From positions 1 to 64,000 of the IMG/VR virus record IMGVR_UViG_3300021170_000008: a stretch of 64,000 nt of DNA, one strand, 5' to 3'. The notes beneath the pieces were generated by a model. That model was not told the DNA's origin. It worked only from the letters and a program-made list of their open reading frames with translations, and searched no databases. Shown piece after piece: positions 1-8,922 of the stretch. Numbering within the stretch: position 1 is the stretch's first letter; every line of letters begins with the position of its first letter. Origin of the DNA: a virus. The position numbers and the translations under genes are program-made.

Positions 1-89
1 GCCCGAAGATTCCCTGGATTTGTGTGATCCGCAGGCATCCCTTCTTGCCGAAAAATGGCTGCGATCAGGCGTTGGATTAGATCCCCCAT
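1..89 (-). CDS. Lysozyme-like protein, N-terminal fragment cut by the window edge
   Basis: The reading frame begins at an ATG (89-87) three bases after the stop of the large upstream gene and continues off the left edge, so only about 29 residues are visible. They include QRLIAAIFRQEG and NPGNLR, a combination typical of the start of lysozyme-like (soluble muramidase) domains in phage and bacterial proteins. A cell-wall hydrolase is therefore likely, either a virion-associated lysin or an endolysin. The fragment is too short to decide between these. Confidence 0.5.
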   Translation of the reverse strand, partial: MGDLIQRLIAAIFRQEGMPADHTNPGNLR

Positions 90-92
90 GGT

Positions 93-3000
93 TTAGTGAA
101 CCACCTTTCCAGGGAATACCGTCCCGCTTGAGGTCACAGCCCGGCTGGTTACGGGTGCGACGGGGGCGACATCTCCAGCCGAAGGCGCAAGTAGGCGTGT
201 AGATATAGTTGAATTACCGCCATCCCTGAATACAGCCAAAAAGTAACCTACGTATCCAGAGATGATTGGTATTTGAATCGCACAAGTTGAAGCACACGAT
301 ACCCCAGTGATCCCGGACTCTACTCCACCTACTCCATCGGCTGGCCACTGAAATGGATTCGATTGATTAACCGTGCCGCTATTAGCAACACATGGATCTC
401 TTCGCTGCGTACAGTAATACTGCGTAGGTGTTCCGTACTCGGCATAACCGAACCTGACGATGACATTATTGGTGCCGCCAGGGACTCCTGAGATCGTAAC
501 GGAGTGAGACGAAAACTGGGTCCTATTAAGGCCGTCATACGGAGGCTGCGTCTGAGGGACTTTTACTAGATATACGCCACCACGCCCGCCTGCGTAAAGC
601 GGCCCGCTTGAATTTGCCGTGAAGACAACCTGCCATCCGCCCCATAGTAGCTTACCGTTAAGTGTATCTGGGTCGCCCTTGGCATTGATCGCAAACTGCT
701 CAAGTAGCGGGTAGAACTGGTTCTGCTGTTGAGTAAACGAAGTTGAGACCGGTCCAGGGTAAACAAACGTACCTAACCCCTGCGCCGCCAAATCTGAGAA
801 GCACAAGTCATATGCGTCTGCTGCCGATAAATCGCATGGTCCAGGAGGACCGGCATTGAAGTAGTTCGGGTTAAGATAGGGTGCATTTACGTAGATATCC
901 CCGACCGAAGACCCGGTTCGGCATTCGTTGACTTTATACGCGATGCAGTAGTTGTAATTATCCATGGTTGTGCCGCCGATCTGATTGCCGGTCGCGCTGC
1001 TGCTCATGTCGTTGAGCGAACGGAAGTTGGACTCAACCAGATGTGGCTGGCACTTATAGGAGATCCCGTCAGACGGGAGTAGCCCTCCAGGGTTTTCGTT
1101 ATACGTGAGCTTGAACAAAGTTCCAACGACCCAGGTAGCTGAGTTTTGATTAAATGCAGCCCCGATATTAGGGTGTGTGTCTGTGATAATCGACCACGGT
1201 GTCGGCTTGTATGATGGATGCCCTTCGTATAGATCTGGGTACTGCGGAGAGTAGCAAGACCCAGAAAATAAAGGTGAATCAAACGCCTGAGCAAATGTTG
1301 TCCCCATCGGGAACTGGGACTTGTCGTTTGAGATCCCAGTGGGAGTATACGCTCCCGAAATAGACGGAGATCCAAAATTAACTTTGTCGTAGGATACCGA
1401 GTGACCGCCACCTGGATCGAACCTGCAATAATTATTCGCATTCGATGTTGGTCCGTTAGGCTGGGCCAGAAAATCCCAAAAGCAAATAGATGGGATTGGG
1501 TCAACTGTAGTCACGCCCCAGTACGGAGTTAACAAAGCAGTAGATCCGTTGGCCCATGACTGTAAGGGGTAGTTCGGATCAAGTCCTCTAGTCAAGGTGA
1601 TGTCGGCGTTTGTTGACTGGATCGATAAGACCTGATCGTTTTCGCACGGCACCCCTGGGCAGTTCCCCCACTCGATAACATCGCCGACGGCTAAATTCTG
1701 TAGTGTCGTCGGCGCTATCATCGCAGTCGGGATACCGGTGATCTGTATCCTGCAAGTCGGCGAGCATGTCGGAGGCATCGCGCCAGCCATAAATGTCGGA
1801 CTACCTCCACCGCATCCAGCGACGCAGTAGTTGCCCGCATAAGTGATTCGATAGGCTGGGCCGTTGACCGTGTCGTCGCGGCCACGCTTGCCTTGATAAG
1901 CCAAGAGAGGGACGGCATTAGCCCCCTGAAGTGGCGCTACCCATTCGACCCCATGAATTACGGACCATCTCGATCCGCTAGGATTGCAGAACGAGCACCA
2001 GTCCGCGACGACCGTGTTAGACATCATGTCGTAAACCCAGAAGTAAGCAAGGGTATCCTGCCCTCCACGATAAGCCGCGCCATGCACGTAGCGCCCCGAC
2101 GAGTAACCCATAACCGTGTAGTTGTCGTAATCGGTCGAATCAAATGTTGGGTCAAAAGCGAGTATCTTAGTCGCGATAGGTCCGCTTATATCAGTCCAGG
2201 TGATACTACTCGGGTAGACAGACTGGTCCGTAGCCAGAGGAGTTAGCGGAACATCATTGGCCGCATTACCGGTAAGCTGCGCCGTAAAGATAACAAACTG
2301 ACTGTCGGATGCACGGATGCATCCCGTGACAAACGTATTTGCGTCCGACCAGAATGTGCTACCGTTTCCAATAGCCTCGCACTCTTGCCCGCTTGAAGGC
2401 TGATCCCCGCTGCTCGCCATACCAGGAGTCGTACCAAGATATCCACTCACCCCCGTGGTCGGATTGTAGAACATGATCTTCTCAATCCAGCGGCACTTGT
2501 AGTTCCCCATACCGTCAAGCCACTGCGAGCAGCGCTCGTGAAATCCACCGCTCGTGTTGGTCAGGCTGCCGCCACGCGAGTCAGCCCAATTCGGAGATCC
2601 GATAGAGAATGTATTTGAAGCTGTCGTAGAGTTCTTGTCGATCAAAATTCCGAAGCGCGGATTCCACCAGATCCCCGCATAGTACTGGAACGGATAACCA
2701 GTGGGTCCCGTGAAAGAGGATATGTCGAGGTTGATCGGAGATGTCGCGACAAAGTGTGGCGTCCCAGAACAAACAGGAGCCGCTGCCGATACAACAACAG
2801 TGCCGCCGTTGACCTGTAAGGTCTCATTTGGCTGGGTACGGTTGCAGTCTGTAGTGCTAGTGAAGTTGACCGTGGTCGATGTGCCTGATGTGTACAGATA
2901 GCCTACGCCGAACAGGGAATATCCCGTATCAGTGTAGGGCATACCCCACAGATCGTTAATTGTACAAGATGACGATCCCCCGTCGCCACATAGGTTTACT

Positions 3001-3932
3001 GGTCCAGGAGTTACCGGGAAGACTAATGACTGGACGTTCGAGGCGCAGGTACCAGGAGTTGTCGGAGTGCTATCCAGAGTTAGGCAAACATGAGCAGTGC
3101 AGTCTGCCGTCATCGTGTTTGCCCCAGTGCAACTGGCCGTGTTGATGATGAAATTAAACCAGTTCGGATGCACTGGCGTCGATACCCACTGCTCGAAGAA
3201 TTGGCTAGATGAGATATTCAGATATTGAGCAGGTAAAGATATGAATAGCTTATCCTGAGTTGTTCCTGAGTAAGTGGTGGCTGTTCCGGTTGCATTCGCG
3301 CAACTCGTCCCGACGGTCCAGTTAGTCCCGGAGCAGGCCCCAAATGTACTTGCTAGTAACCGCTTCTCGTCGTTTGGCAGGGAAAAGTTACAGATTTTAG
3401 CTCCCGTAAATGGCTCTATTTCGCACGCCGTTCTGTCGGTCTCAGAGATGTTAGGGAACAACATGTGATGATCTGAAGCTGTGATCACCGGGTCCCGATA
3501 CGTCCTACCCCAGGACGGGTACCCAGTTGAAACTGAACCGGTTGCGATGTCCATGAGTGTAGCCCCGCAGCTTACGCGCCAATAGTGCGTCGTCACCATC
3601 TGAAGGCCACGAGAATAATACTTACCGTCAGATGCCTGTTGAACTGCCCTAGTGCCAGCTACAAAGACTCGATGCAAATTATTCAGCGGATCGGTAAAGG
3701 CACCAGTCCTGGTATCTAAGTTAGATCCAGAGAACAGCGATGAGTTTACGTCGTTAACCAAAGGTGAGTACGTATTAGATTCGCTAACTTCGTACTGGCA
3801 TGGGTCTGACGTTGTCGCGATGACATCAAATAGGATCTGTGCTGGCTGATCAGGATTGACCTTCGTAGTTACCGTAGGGGTAGCGGCTTTCGCAACAGCG
3901 CAAATAATAAATACAGTAGCTAGCGGTCTCAT
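93..3932 (-). CDS. Very large secreted-type virion or host-interaction protein (1279 aa)
   Basis: This is the longest gene in the window. It starts immediately after the TAA of the preceding tail-fibre-like gene, with no gap, which implies translational coupling. Residues 1-17 form a Sec-type signal peptide (MRPLATVFIICAVAKAA), rare for a phage structural protein. The rest is rich in Thr, Ser, Gly, Asn and aromatic residues with scattered Cys pairs, as expected for extracellular beta-rich proteins. I recognise no catalytic motif. Similar Cys- and Asn-rich proteins are familiar from Acidobacteriota-related sequences. A tail or receptor-binding role is inferred from position beside the fibre-like gene. 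Confidence 0.6.
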   Translation of the reverse strand: MRPLATVFIICAVAKAATPTVTTKVNPDQPAQILFDVIATTSDPCQYEVSESNTYSPLVNDVNSSLFSGSNLDTRTGAFTDPLNNLHRVFVAGTRAVQQASDGKYYSRGLQMVTTHYWRVSCGATLMDIATGSVSTGYPSWGRTYRDPVITASDHHMLFPNISETDRTACEIEPFTGAKICNFSLPNDEKRLLASTFGACSGTNWTVGTSCANATGTATTYSGTTQDKLFISLPAQYLNISSSQFFEQWVSTPVHPNWFNFIINTASCTGANTMTADCTAHVCLTLDSTPTTPGTCASNVQSLVFPVTPGPVNLCGDGGSSSCTINDLWGMPYTDTGYSLFGVGYLYTSGTSTTVNFTSTTDCNRTQPNETLQVNGGTVVVSAAAPVCSGTPHFVATSPINLDISSFTGPTGYPFQYYAGIWWNPRFGILIDKNSTTASNTFSIGSPNWADSRGGSLTNTSGGFHERCSQWLDGMGNYKCRWIEKIMFYNPTTGVSGYLGTTPGMASSGDQPSSGQECEAIGNGSTFWSDANTFVTGCIRASDSQFVIFTAQLTGNAANDVPLTPLATDQSVYPSSITWTDISGPIATKILAFDPTFDSTDYDNYTVMGYSSGRYVHGAAYRGGQDTLAYFWVYDMMSNTVVADWCSFCNPSGSRWSVIHGVEWVAPLQGANAVPLLAYQGKRGRDDTVNGPAYRITYAGNYCVAGCGGGSPTFMAGAMPPTCSPTCRIQITGIPTAMIAPTTLQNLAVGDVIEWGNCPGVPCENDQVLSIQSTNADITLTRGLDPNYPLQSWANGSTALLTPYWGVTTVDPIPSICFWDFLAQPNGPTSNANNYCRFDPGGGHSVSYDKVNFGSPSISGAYTPTGISNDKSQFPMGTTFAQAFDSPLFSGSCYSPQYPDLYEGHPSYKPTPWSIITDTHPNIGAAFNQNSATWVVGTLFKLTYNENPGGLLPSDGISYKCQPHLVESNFRSLNDMSSSATGNQIGGTTMDNYNYCIAYKVNECRTGSSVGDIYVNAPYLNPNYFNAGPPGPCDLSAADAYDLCFSDLAAQGLGTFVYPGPVSTSFTQQQNQFYPLLEQFAINAKGDPDTLNGKLLWGGWQVVFTANSSGPLYAGGRGGVYLVKVPQTQPPYDGLNRTQFSSHSVTISGVPGGTNNVIVRFGYAEYGTPTQYYCTQRRDPCVANSGTVNQSNPFQWPADGVGGVESGITGVSCASTCAIQIPIISGYVGYFLAVFRDGGNSTISTRLLAPSAGDVAPVAPVTSRAVTSSGTVFPGKVVH

Positions 3933-6062
3933 TTAGATGATCCGGAACCTTGTCCCGTCATACCCCAGAGGAACAATCATCCCAGCCGCACACTGCGCCG
4001 ATGTTGGGTCCGTAGATCCATCAGCTTGCTTAACGGATTTAGCCCCAAGACCGTCGATGTTCATTGTCGTGGCTGTTCCACCACTACAACTCATACCGAC
4101 TAACCAGTACACAACCAAACGTGTCGCGTAAGCTTGTAGTGGCCCATTCGCTAGAGTCGTAGTATAGACCGTCGCGCTCGAAGATGTCTCCGTAAGGCCC
4201 AAAGAGAAGTCATTAGCTGAGATCACATCTCCCGCTACAACTCGTGGGATCGCGTGACGATTGCTACTAGCGTTGGCGTAATATACAGCGGTATGTGAGG
4301 AACTGTCATACGTCATGACTCCCACTCCGGATGTCGATGATGTAATTGCGGTTCTTTCTGGCCCTAATATATACGTCGGAGAACACGTTGGGCAAGTTGC
4401 AGGACCACCTTGGTATGTTGTACCGTCCCAGTCAAACTGTTGTATCGTGACCATGTTCGCTCCGAGATCAGGTTGCGCTGGCCCGCTTACGGTTCCAGGC
4501 CATCCAGACACCAGGAAGTTACCGGTACCGTTCTGCGCGAAGGCGACCTTAAAGGACTGGTGCGATACAGAGTTGGTGATAGAAATTGATGTCACATTAG
4601 CCGTCAATATGTTTGAGAAGTACGATCCCTTACTTAAATCAATCGTAATTGAAGCAGCAGAAGCTATGACCGTAGGAGTATCCGAGAACCTTCCAGTAAT
4701 AGCGACATTCCCGGAAGATGATGGATTGGATTGAATATCGCTTCCGGAAAGAATAAATGGACATATAAAGAAACCGGGATCAGAGCTTACCCCCGATCCC
4801 TCAAAACAGAAATTGACAGCCGCTGGGGCGATAAGCGTTGGGGCGCTCGTTCCATTACCAACCATAATTGCGTGCGCCGTAATAGATCCCAAGCTCGTCC
4901 CGCCCTGGCTCACCGTTACCACCGCATTGTCGGTTAATATATTCGCGCTAGCGTTCGGCAAGGTGAATGTCTTAAGAGATGTTCCGGGTCCAGCGAACTG
5001 CATGAAGCCGTTGTTGGTTCCGCCGTTGGCCCCAGGTAGAATCGCCGTGACTTTAGATGTCAGATCGATAGTCGCGTTCGCGATGTCAGCATTGACAACC
5101 GATGTAAAGCTAGGCGGTCCAGCGCCGTTGCCGTGTAGTACCTGCGTCGTCGTACCAAGAGATCCAAGCACACTCGGGGCCGCGCCAGCACCACCGCCCA
5201 ACACGATTGCGTTTACCGAAAGAGCAGCACTCGTTGCCAGCGTTGTCCCGTTTGAGAAATAAGGGATTCCGCCAGACGTGCCGGTAACTCCAAGCGCAAG
5301 TGTTCCAGATCCAGTGATAGGGCCACCGGTGAACGCGAAGATCCCCGTAGCGGAAGCGTTCACGCTTGTTACTGATCCGCCACCAGCCGGTGTTTGACAC
5401 GACCCATCCCCACGTAAGAAACTTGATGAATTACAGGTCCCTGTCCATAGAGCTATGATTGTTGCCGATGTCGCTATACTAGGCACACCGGATGACATCT
5501 TAATAAGTCCGGTTAACGCGGCTATACTAGCCCCCATAAGTTGGTTGGCGTTAACTATTCCGGAACCGCTAAATGTCATACTGGCCCCAGTACCTAGCGT
5601 CATTACCGCTGAACCATTTGTACCACTAGTTATAGAGTTAAATGCAGGACTGCCGCCACCACCCGTACCTCCGTTAGTTGGTATGTAGATATTTTTTGTG
5701 CCAGTGTAGTTTATAGATACCGTACCAGTGATATTGAACCTCAGGTACGCATGATACCCTGATGCGGCTCCGATACAACTAGGTGCTGTATTCGCTACGG
5801 TTGCGTCTCCGTCCGCAAAGCTATTCCATGGTCCAGTTGTAGCAACGTCAGAGTATTGAATAGTTACTGACCAAGACCCAGTACCAGTTACACAGAAAGT
5901 ATGCACGTTGCTCGTTCTCTGCGTACTTCTATTATCAATAACAGTTGCTTGGCTTGTTATGTTGTTTATTGCAACGACTTGTACGGTGCCTGGAGGTTGC
6001 GCTACCGCCTGAGCTGCGAGTAGCCCGCAGAAACCAAAAATAAGTATTGATAAATACTTCAC
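3933..6062 (-). CDS. Tail-fibre-like repeat protein with signal peptide (709 aa)
   Basis: The body (about residues 130-450) consists of Gly/Ser/Thr-rich repeats such as SSFLRGDGSCQTPAGGG and the recurring pattern GNG.. .APT/PSF, characteristic of phage tail-fibre and appendage proteins. Residues 1-21 (MKYLSILIFGFCGLLAAQAVA) are a clear signal peptide with an AQA-type cleavage site. The C-terminus (from about residue 560) looks like a globular tip domain. An 18-bp palindrome of the dispersed AGTATT family covers codons 2-7, so expression may be operator controlled. A GGAGG ribosome site lies just before the start. Confidence 0.7.
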   Translation of the reverse strand: MKYLSILIFGFCGLLAAQAVAQPPGTVQVVAINNITSQATVIDNRSTQRTSNVHTFCVTGTGSWSVTIQYSDVATTGPWNSFADGDATVANTAPSCIGAASGYHAYLRFNITGTVSINYTGTKNIYIPTNGGTGGGGSPAFNSITSGTNGSAVMTLGTGASMTFSGSGIVNANQLMGASIAALTGLIKMSSGVPSIATSATIIALWTGTCNSSSFLRGDGSCQTPAGGGSVTSVNASATGIFAFTGGPITGSGTLALGVTGTSGGIPYFSNGTTLATSAALSVNAIVLGGGAGAAPSVLGSLGTTTQVLHGNGAGPPSFTSVVNADIANATIDLTSKVTAILPGANGGTNNGFMQFAGPGTSLKTFTLPNASANILTDNAVVTVSQGGTSLGSITAHAIMVGNGTSAPTLIAPAAVNFCFEGSGVSSDPGFFICPFILSGSDIQSNPSSSGNVAITGRFSDTPTVIASAASITIDLSKGSYFSNILTANVTSISITNSVSHQSFKVAFAQNGTGNFLVSGWPGTVSGPAQPDLGANMVTIQQFDWDGTTYQGGPATCPTCSPTYILGPERTAITSSTSGVGVMTYDSSSHTAVYYANASSNRHAIPRVVAGDVISANDFSLGLTETSSSATVYTTTLANGPLQAYATRLVVYWLVGMSCSGGTATTMNIDGLGAKSVKQADGSTDPTSAQCAAGMIVPLGYDGTRFRII
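6042..6059. promoter_or_regulatory. Dispersed palindrome at the start of the tail-fibre-like gene
   Basis: AAGTATT-GATA-AATACTT: perfect 7-bp arms around a 4-bp centre. It overlaps codons 2-7 of the minus-strand gene starting at 6062. The same palindrome type recurs at more than a dozen other places. Confidence 0.55.
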
Positions 6063-6103
6063 GCCGCCTCCAGTTAGTCGTTATTATTATCGGAGAGAAT
6101 AAC

Positions 6104-6598
6104 TTAGAGGGATACGCTGGCGGCTTTATAGGTGCTGTCGAGGGCTGGGGATTTGTCAAGACACATCTGAAGTTCTACGGTGTGGATATGGTTCGCATAC
6201 TTGCTATCCACAAACCTGGAGTGCTCTTGCCAGGGAATTTCTTTATGTGTACCGTCGGACCAACTAGCCGTGGATTTATAGGTAGTATCCAGGGAGAAGA
6301 ACGCAACCTGACTATCCACGCGGTCTCCACGAACCATCAGCTTCTCTCGGCGCAGGTAGTCGATAATTGATCCTTGCACCCGAGTATAGGCGAATGTCCA
6401 GAATGTATTGTTGGATGTTTCTTGATGGCGAAGGCAGGTTTTCCAAAGAGCCATCATAACTTCTGACATGATGTCGTCTTTGAGATGCCGGACGGCTGGG
6501 TTAATATCTCGGCAGTATCTATTGACAAGAGCGGTGGCTCGCTTCTCGTGGTCCGCGAAAAGCTGCTCGCAAACACCTAGATCTACAGTTTCTTCCAA
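6104..6598 (-). CDS. Sigma-70-like factor with region 2 only (164 aa)
   Basis: Residues about 30-85 match sigma-70 region 2: DDIMSEVMMALWKT, then FWTFAYTRVQGSIIDYLRRE, which corresponds to the DL.QE...LW and YA..RIRGAI.D.LR signatures of FliA/SigB-type sigma factors that contact the -10 element and core polymerase. No region 4 helix-turn-helix follows; the last 60 residues are unlike any sigma domain I know. It may redirect host RNA polymerase to phage promoters with an atypical -35 partner. It has its own promoter (6605-6634), which puts the ATG at the predicted transcription start. Confidence 0.65.
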   Translation of the reverse strand: MEETVDLGVCEQLFADHEKRATALVNRYCRDINPAVRHLKDDIMSEVMMALWKTCLRHQETSNNTFWTFAYTRVQGSIIDYLRREKLMVRGDRVDSQVAFFSLDTTYKSTASWSDGTHKEIPWQEHSRFVDSKYANHIHTVELQMCLDKSPALDSTYKAASVSL

Positions 6599-6604
6599 AG
6601 TGGA

Positions 6605-6634
6605 AGTGTAGACCTATTTGTATTACGCTGTCAA
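6605..6634 (-). promoter_or_regulatory. Promoter for the sigma-like gene (leaderless)
   Basis: On the minus strand: TTGACA (6634-6629), 18-bp spacer, TACACT (6610-6605). The predicted start point, about 7 nt further, coincides with the ATG at 6598, so the mRNA should be leaderless. Confidence 0.6.
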
Positions 6635-6664
6635 GAAAGGACTTGTATTTCTAATCAATACGCA

Positions 6665-6871
6665 CTATCTTCTATGAGTCCATCCTGCGTAAGCAAGTTG
6701 CTCCCGCAGGTATGTTATAACCTCCGGAAGCCTCCGTACGGGGACTACTTTTATAAGATCCCCGACGCAGTCTCGCCGGTCCGTATGGACCCGGCCAAGG
6801 CCACAAAGCGGGCAGGCAACCTTAGCATCGTCGTAACTTAAAGCCTTCGTTACGGCCTGAATATCGGTCAT
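6665..6871 (-). CDS. Small CxxC protein (68 aa)
   Basis: Start chosen at 6871, where the ATG overlaps the preceding stop (ATGA) and a GGAGG lies 9 nt upstream; a longer frame to 6898 is open but lacks such a site. Contains CPLCG..R, half of a zinc-knuckle-like motif, in an otherwise unrecognised sequence. Function unknown. Confidence 0.6.
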   Translation of the reverse strand: MTDIQAVTKALSYDDAKVACPLCGLGRVHTDRRDCVGDLIKVVPVRRLPEVITYLREQLAYAGWTHRR

Positions 6872-7128
6872 ACCGTAATTTCCTCCGTTTCGTGGCAATC
6901 ACAAGAGCACGATCCTGCGTCACGGAATGGGGAGCAGCCGCAGTGATCGCAGGTCAGGGACGCTTCTAGGTTATTCCACTGGCAGCTATGACATAGCGCC
7001 GATAATGACAGGCCTTTCCGGGATCTACATCTTCTGCAACCTCGGTGGGTGAGGCCATAAGCGTACATCCTTATAAGTCTTCGCGCCATCAACCAGCGCC
7101 TCTTTTGGATTGCTCTAACTAGTCGCAT
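6868..7128 (-). CDS. Cysteine-rich probable zinc-binding protein (86 aa)
   Basis: Begins with a basic segment (RAIQKRRWLMARRLIR) followed by four Cys pairs (CRRC, CHSC, CDHC, CSCDC) that could form two zinc ribbons. The ATG directly follows the stop of the 46-residue gene upstream, and the stop overlaps the next start. Nucleic-acid binding is plausible but unproven. Confidence 0.65.
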   Translation of the reverse strand: MRLVRAIQKRRWLMARRLIRMYAYGLTHRGCRRCRSRKGLSLSALCHSCQWNNLEASLTCDHCGCSPFRDAGSCSCDCHETEEITV

Positions 7129-7269
7129 CTAGGCGTCTATCCTGAACTTTATTTTGTGAATGAGATACGGCTGGGGCTTAATACGGCGACGCTCGAAGAC
7201 TTTAGCCACAAAGACACCCCATCCGGCACCAGCTAGGAAGAAGGCTAAATCTATGAATCCTGTTCGCAT
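7129..7269 (-). CDS. Small membrane protein, leaderless (46 aa)
   Basis: A short gene: one hydrophobic segment (FIDLAFFLAGAGWGVFVAKV) followed by a basic tail (ERRRIKPQP), which is the pattern of a single-pass inner-membrane peptide with the C-terminus in the cytoplasm. The ATG at 7269 lies at the predicted transcription start of the promoter at 7277-7305, and the stop TAG abuts the next ATG at 7128. Role unknown. Confidence 0.65.
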   Translation of the reverse strand: MRTGFIDLAFFLAGAGWGVFVAKVFERRRIKPQPYLIHKIKFRIDA

Positions 7270-7276
7270 TTGTTTG

Positions 7277-7305
7277 ATTGTATCTAGCTTGGGTGTTTAC
7301 GTCAA
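7277..7305 (-). promoter_or_regulatory. Promoter for 7269-6104 operon (leaderless)
   Basis: Minus strand TTGACG (7305-7300), 17-bp spacer, TACAAT (7282-7277). The predicted start is 1-2 nt from the ATG at 7269. Confidence 0.65.
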
Positions 7306-7312
7306 GCGTAAT

Positions 7313-7768
7313 TCACTTCCCCTCATTGGGCTGCGCGGCGATTGCCGCCAGCACCTCCGCTGTTTCTTTTCGCCAGTCGTCATGAACGTGGTAGCAAGAG
7401 TGGCTATCGATGTGCGAATGGACAATTCGATAAATCCACGAGAGTTTCCCATGAGCGGTTTTCTCGGTTTCCGTCATCTTCTCCGCGTGGAAGGCCACGC
7501 GGCATTCCAAGTCCTCGCAGAAGTCGTCTCCCACGCTGCGCTCGATTAGCACGAGCAATTTCCGCAGCCGGTCAATCTCGTCCGCAAGTGCTGGAAGAGA
7601 GTCCAGTTCGTTGCTGCGTCGCTGGAGCCACGCGATCCGTTCAGAACATGCGAAATTGTGACCAGAGCCTCCAGGCGCGCCGCATCGGTCGCACTGTTCT
7701 GCCGGCACCTCGGGAGAACGCTCCAGTTCTTTCCACAGTTCTCGCAGTTTGGCGGTATCCACGCTCAT
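7313..7768 (-). CDS. Hypothetical protein with coiled-coil segments (151 aa)
   Basis: The start at 7768 (MSVDTAKL) is favoured because GAGGAAG lies just upstream; the open frame extends further without a site. An N-terminal CDRC and a short Cys-containing loop are followed by helical, Leu/Glu-rich segments (LADEIDRLRKLLVLIERS). The C-terminus has an SHIDSHSCYHVHDD stretch rich in His. No family recognised. Confidence 0.55.
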   Translation of the reverse strand: MSVDTAKLRELWKELERSPEVPAEQCDRCGAPGGSGHNFACSERIAWLQRRSNELDSLPALADEIDRLRKLLVLIERSVGDDFCEDLECRVAFHAEKMTETEKTAHGKLSWIYRIVHSHIDSHSCYHVHDDWRKETAEVLAAIAAQPNEGK

Positions 7769-7800
7769 GGCTTCCTCTGGCCGTGTGCTGCGTTGAATCG

Positions 7801-7956
7801 TTAAACACGCTTGCGGTATGCGACCTTGCATCGCTTGCAGGTTACCCGTTCCGGTTTCCACGTCCAATTTCTACCCTGGTCAGGTGGGCCGCTGTATGCC
7901 GTAGCACCGCATTCAAGACCACCCTTACCGCCATTACCGAGATGTATCTTACTCAT
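7801..7956 (-). CDS. Small basic CxxC protein (51 aa)
   Basis: MSKIHLGN start at 7956 overlaps the preceding stop (ATGA) and has GGAGGG 5 nt upstream. A single Cys near residue 15 and a C-terminal CKRCKVAYRKRV suggest a tiny zinc ribbon. Phage proteins of this layout (short, Gly-rich, VTCKRC near the end) are common and uncharacterised. Confidence 0.6.
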   Translation of the reverse strand: MSKIHLGNGGKGGLECGATAYSGPPDQGRNWTWKPERVTCKRCKVAYRKRV

Positions 7957-8237
7957 TTTCCCTCCAGGAACTGCTGGATTTCGGCATCCAGCGCAATAAC
8001 ATCTGGCCACCCGCCCCGTACTTCCATCAGACGTTTAGCGGCCAGCTTCAATAGTTCCCTGCTGCGCTTGTCGCGCTCGCGGAGGGAATCACGCTCTCTG
8101 CTTGCATCACGAAGGGCTAATGTAGTGAGTTTCACGGCTTCCTTGCATTCCCGATCAAGCTGATCGATGCCCTGGCGTGCCACTACAAGAAGGCGATCTG
8201 GACCCGGTTCTACATCATCATATGCGTATGCGCTCAC
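7953..8237 (-). CDS. Coiled-coil hypothetical protein with YDDVEPGP start (94 aa)
   Basis: Almost entirely helical, with heptad-like Arg/Glu/Leu repeats from residue 25 on. Its N-terminus AYDDVEPGP.R is shared with the protein at 10206-10565, so the two are probably diverged copies or share an exchangeable N-terminal motif. Ends by overlap with the next gene. Confidence 0.55.
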   Translation of the reverse strand: MSAYAYDDVEPGPDRLLVVARQGIDQLDRECKEAVKLTTLALRDASRERDSLRERDKRSRELLKLAAKRLMEVRGGWPDVIALDAEIQQFLEGK

Positions 8238-8755
8238 TTCTGTGCCTCCCGAGCTTCGAGCCAGTCTATCAACGTCAGTATTGCTAACGCTGAAGTGAAC
8301 AGCCCACGATCCTCTAAGTGTTTAGCTATGACCCTAAGACTTTCCGCGCTCACCGGGCAGGGCGCGGCATCGCGTGATTCGTCCAATCCAGCAAGATATT
8401 CACTGACGTTCTTAATATGTGCAGCATCGCGTGGGGCAGACTGCTCGTCGGGCATAGCCGGATACTTCCACTGGTGTGGTGCTGCGTTGCCCTGCGCAAG
8501 CGCACTCAGATTATCCAGAACGGACATAGGGGCATTAATAGCCCCGGCCCATTGATACAGCCACGCGAACGCCTCGCGACATAGATCGGGCGGAGGTTGC
8601 TCGTCGGGGGATGGTATGCGCAGGCCGATCTCGTCCCAGGATACTTTTAGAGTCCACTCGCCCATAACATACAGCGCAGCCTGCCATGGACCAGGCTTGC
8701 CTTTCCATATATTCCTCACCCAATACCACCCATCAGGGCGCTCACTCGCACTCAT
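8234..8755 (-). CDS. DUF551-like hypothetical protein (173 aa)
   Basis: The first 45 residues (DGWYWVRNIWKGKPGPWQAA, then GEWTL) match the Trp-rich pattern of DUF551-type phage proteins. The remainder is helical and may be a separate domain. The start overlaps the stop of the 56-residue gene upstream (ATGA). No enzymatic motif. Confidence 0.5.
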   Translation of the reverse strand: MSASERPDGWYWVRNIWKGKPGPWQAALYVMGEWTLKVSWDEIGLRIPSPDEQPPPDLCREAFAWLYQWAGAINAPMSVLDNLSALAQGNAAPHQWKYPAMPDEQSAPRDAAHIKNVSEYLAGLDESRDAAPCPVSAESLRVIAKHLEDRGLFTSALAILTLIDWLEAREAQK

Positions 8756-8922
8756 ACTCCCTCCGACTTTACCTGCTTGGCGGCATTCAAAGCTGCCGTG
8801 GTAATAAACTCAGCAACATGCTCTGATCCACCGGCGGCTTTCTCGATCAGTTTGTACTGAGCAATTGTGAGATGGACCGTCAAGATTCTGTATTTATTGC
8901 CTGGGTTGGTTTTAGCTGCCAT
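8752..8922 (-). CDS. Small ribbon-helix-helix-like protein (56 aa)
   Basis: A short gene: the sequence TVHLTIAQYKLIEKAAGGS then VAEFITTAALNAA follows the beta-strand, helix, helix pattern of Arc/MetJ-like (DUF1778-like) DNA-binding proteins. ATG at 8922 overlaps the end of the preceding gene by 11 bases; the stop overlaps the next ATG. It may be an antitoxin-like or local repressor. Confidence 0.6.
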   Translation of the reverse strand: MAAKTNPGNKYRILTVHLTIAQYKLIEKAAGGSEHVAEFITTAALNAAKQVKSEGV

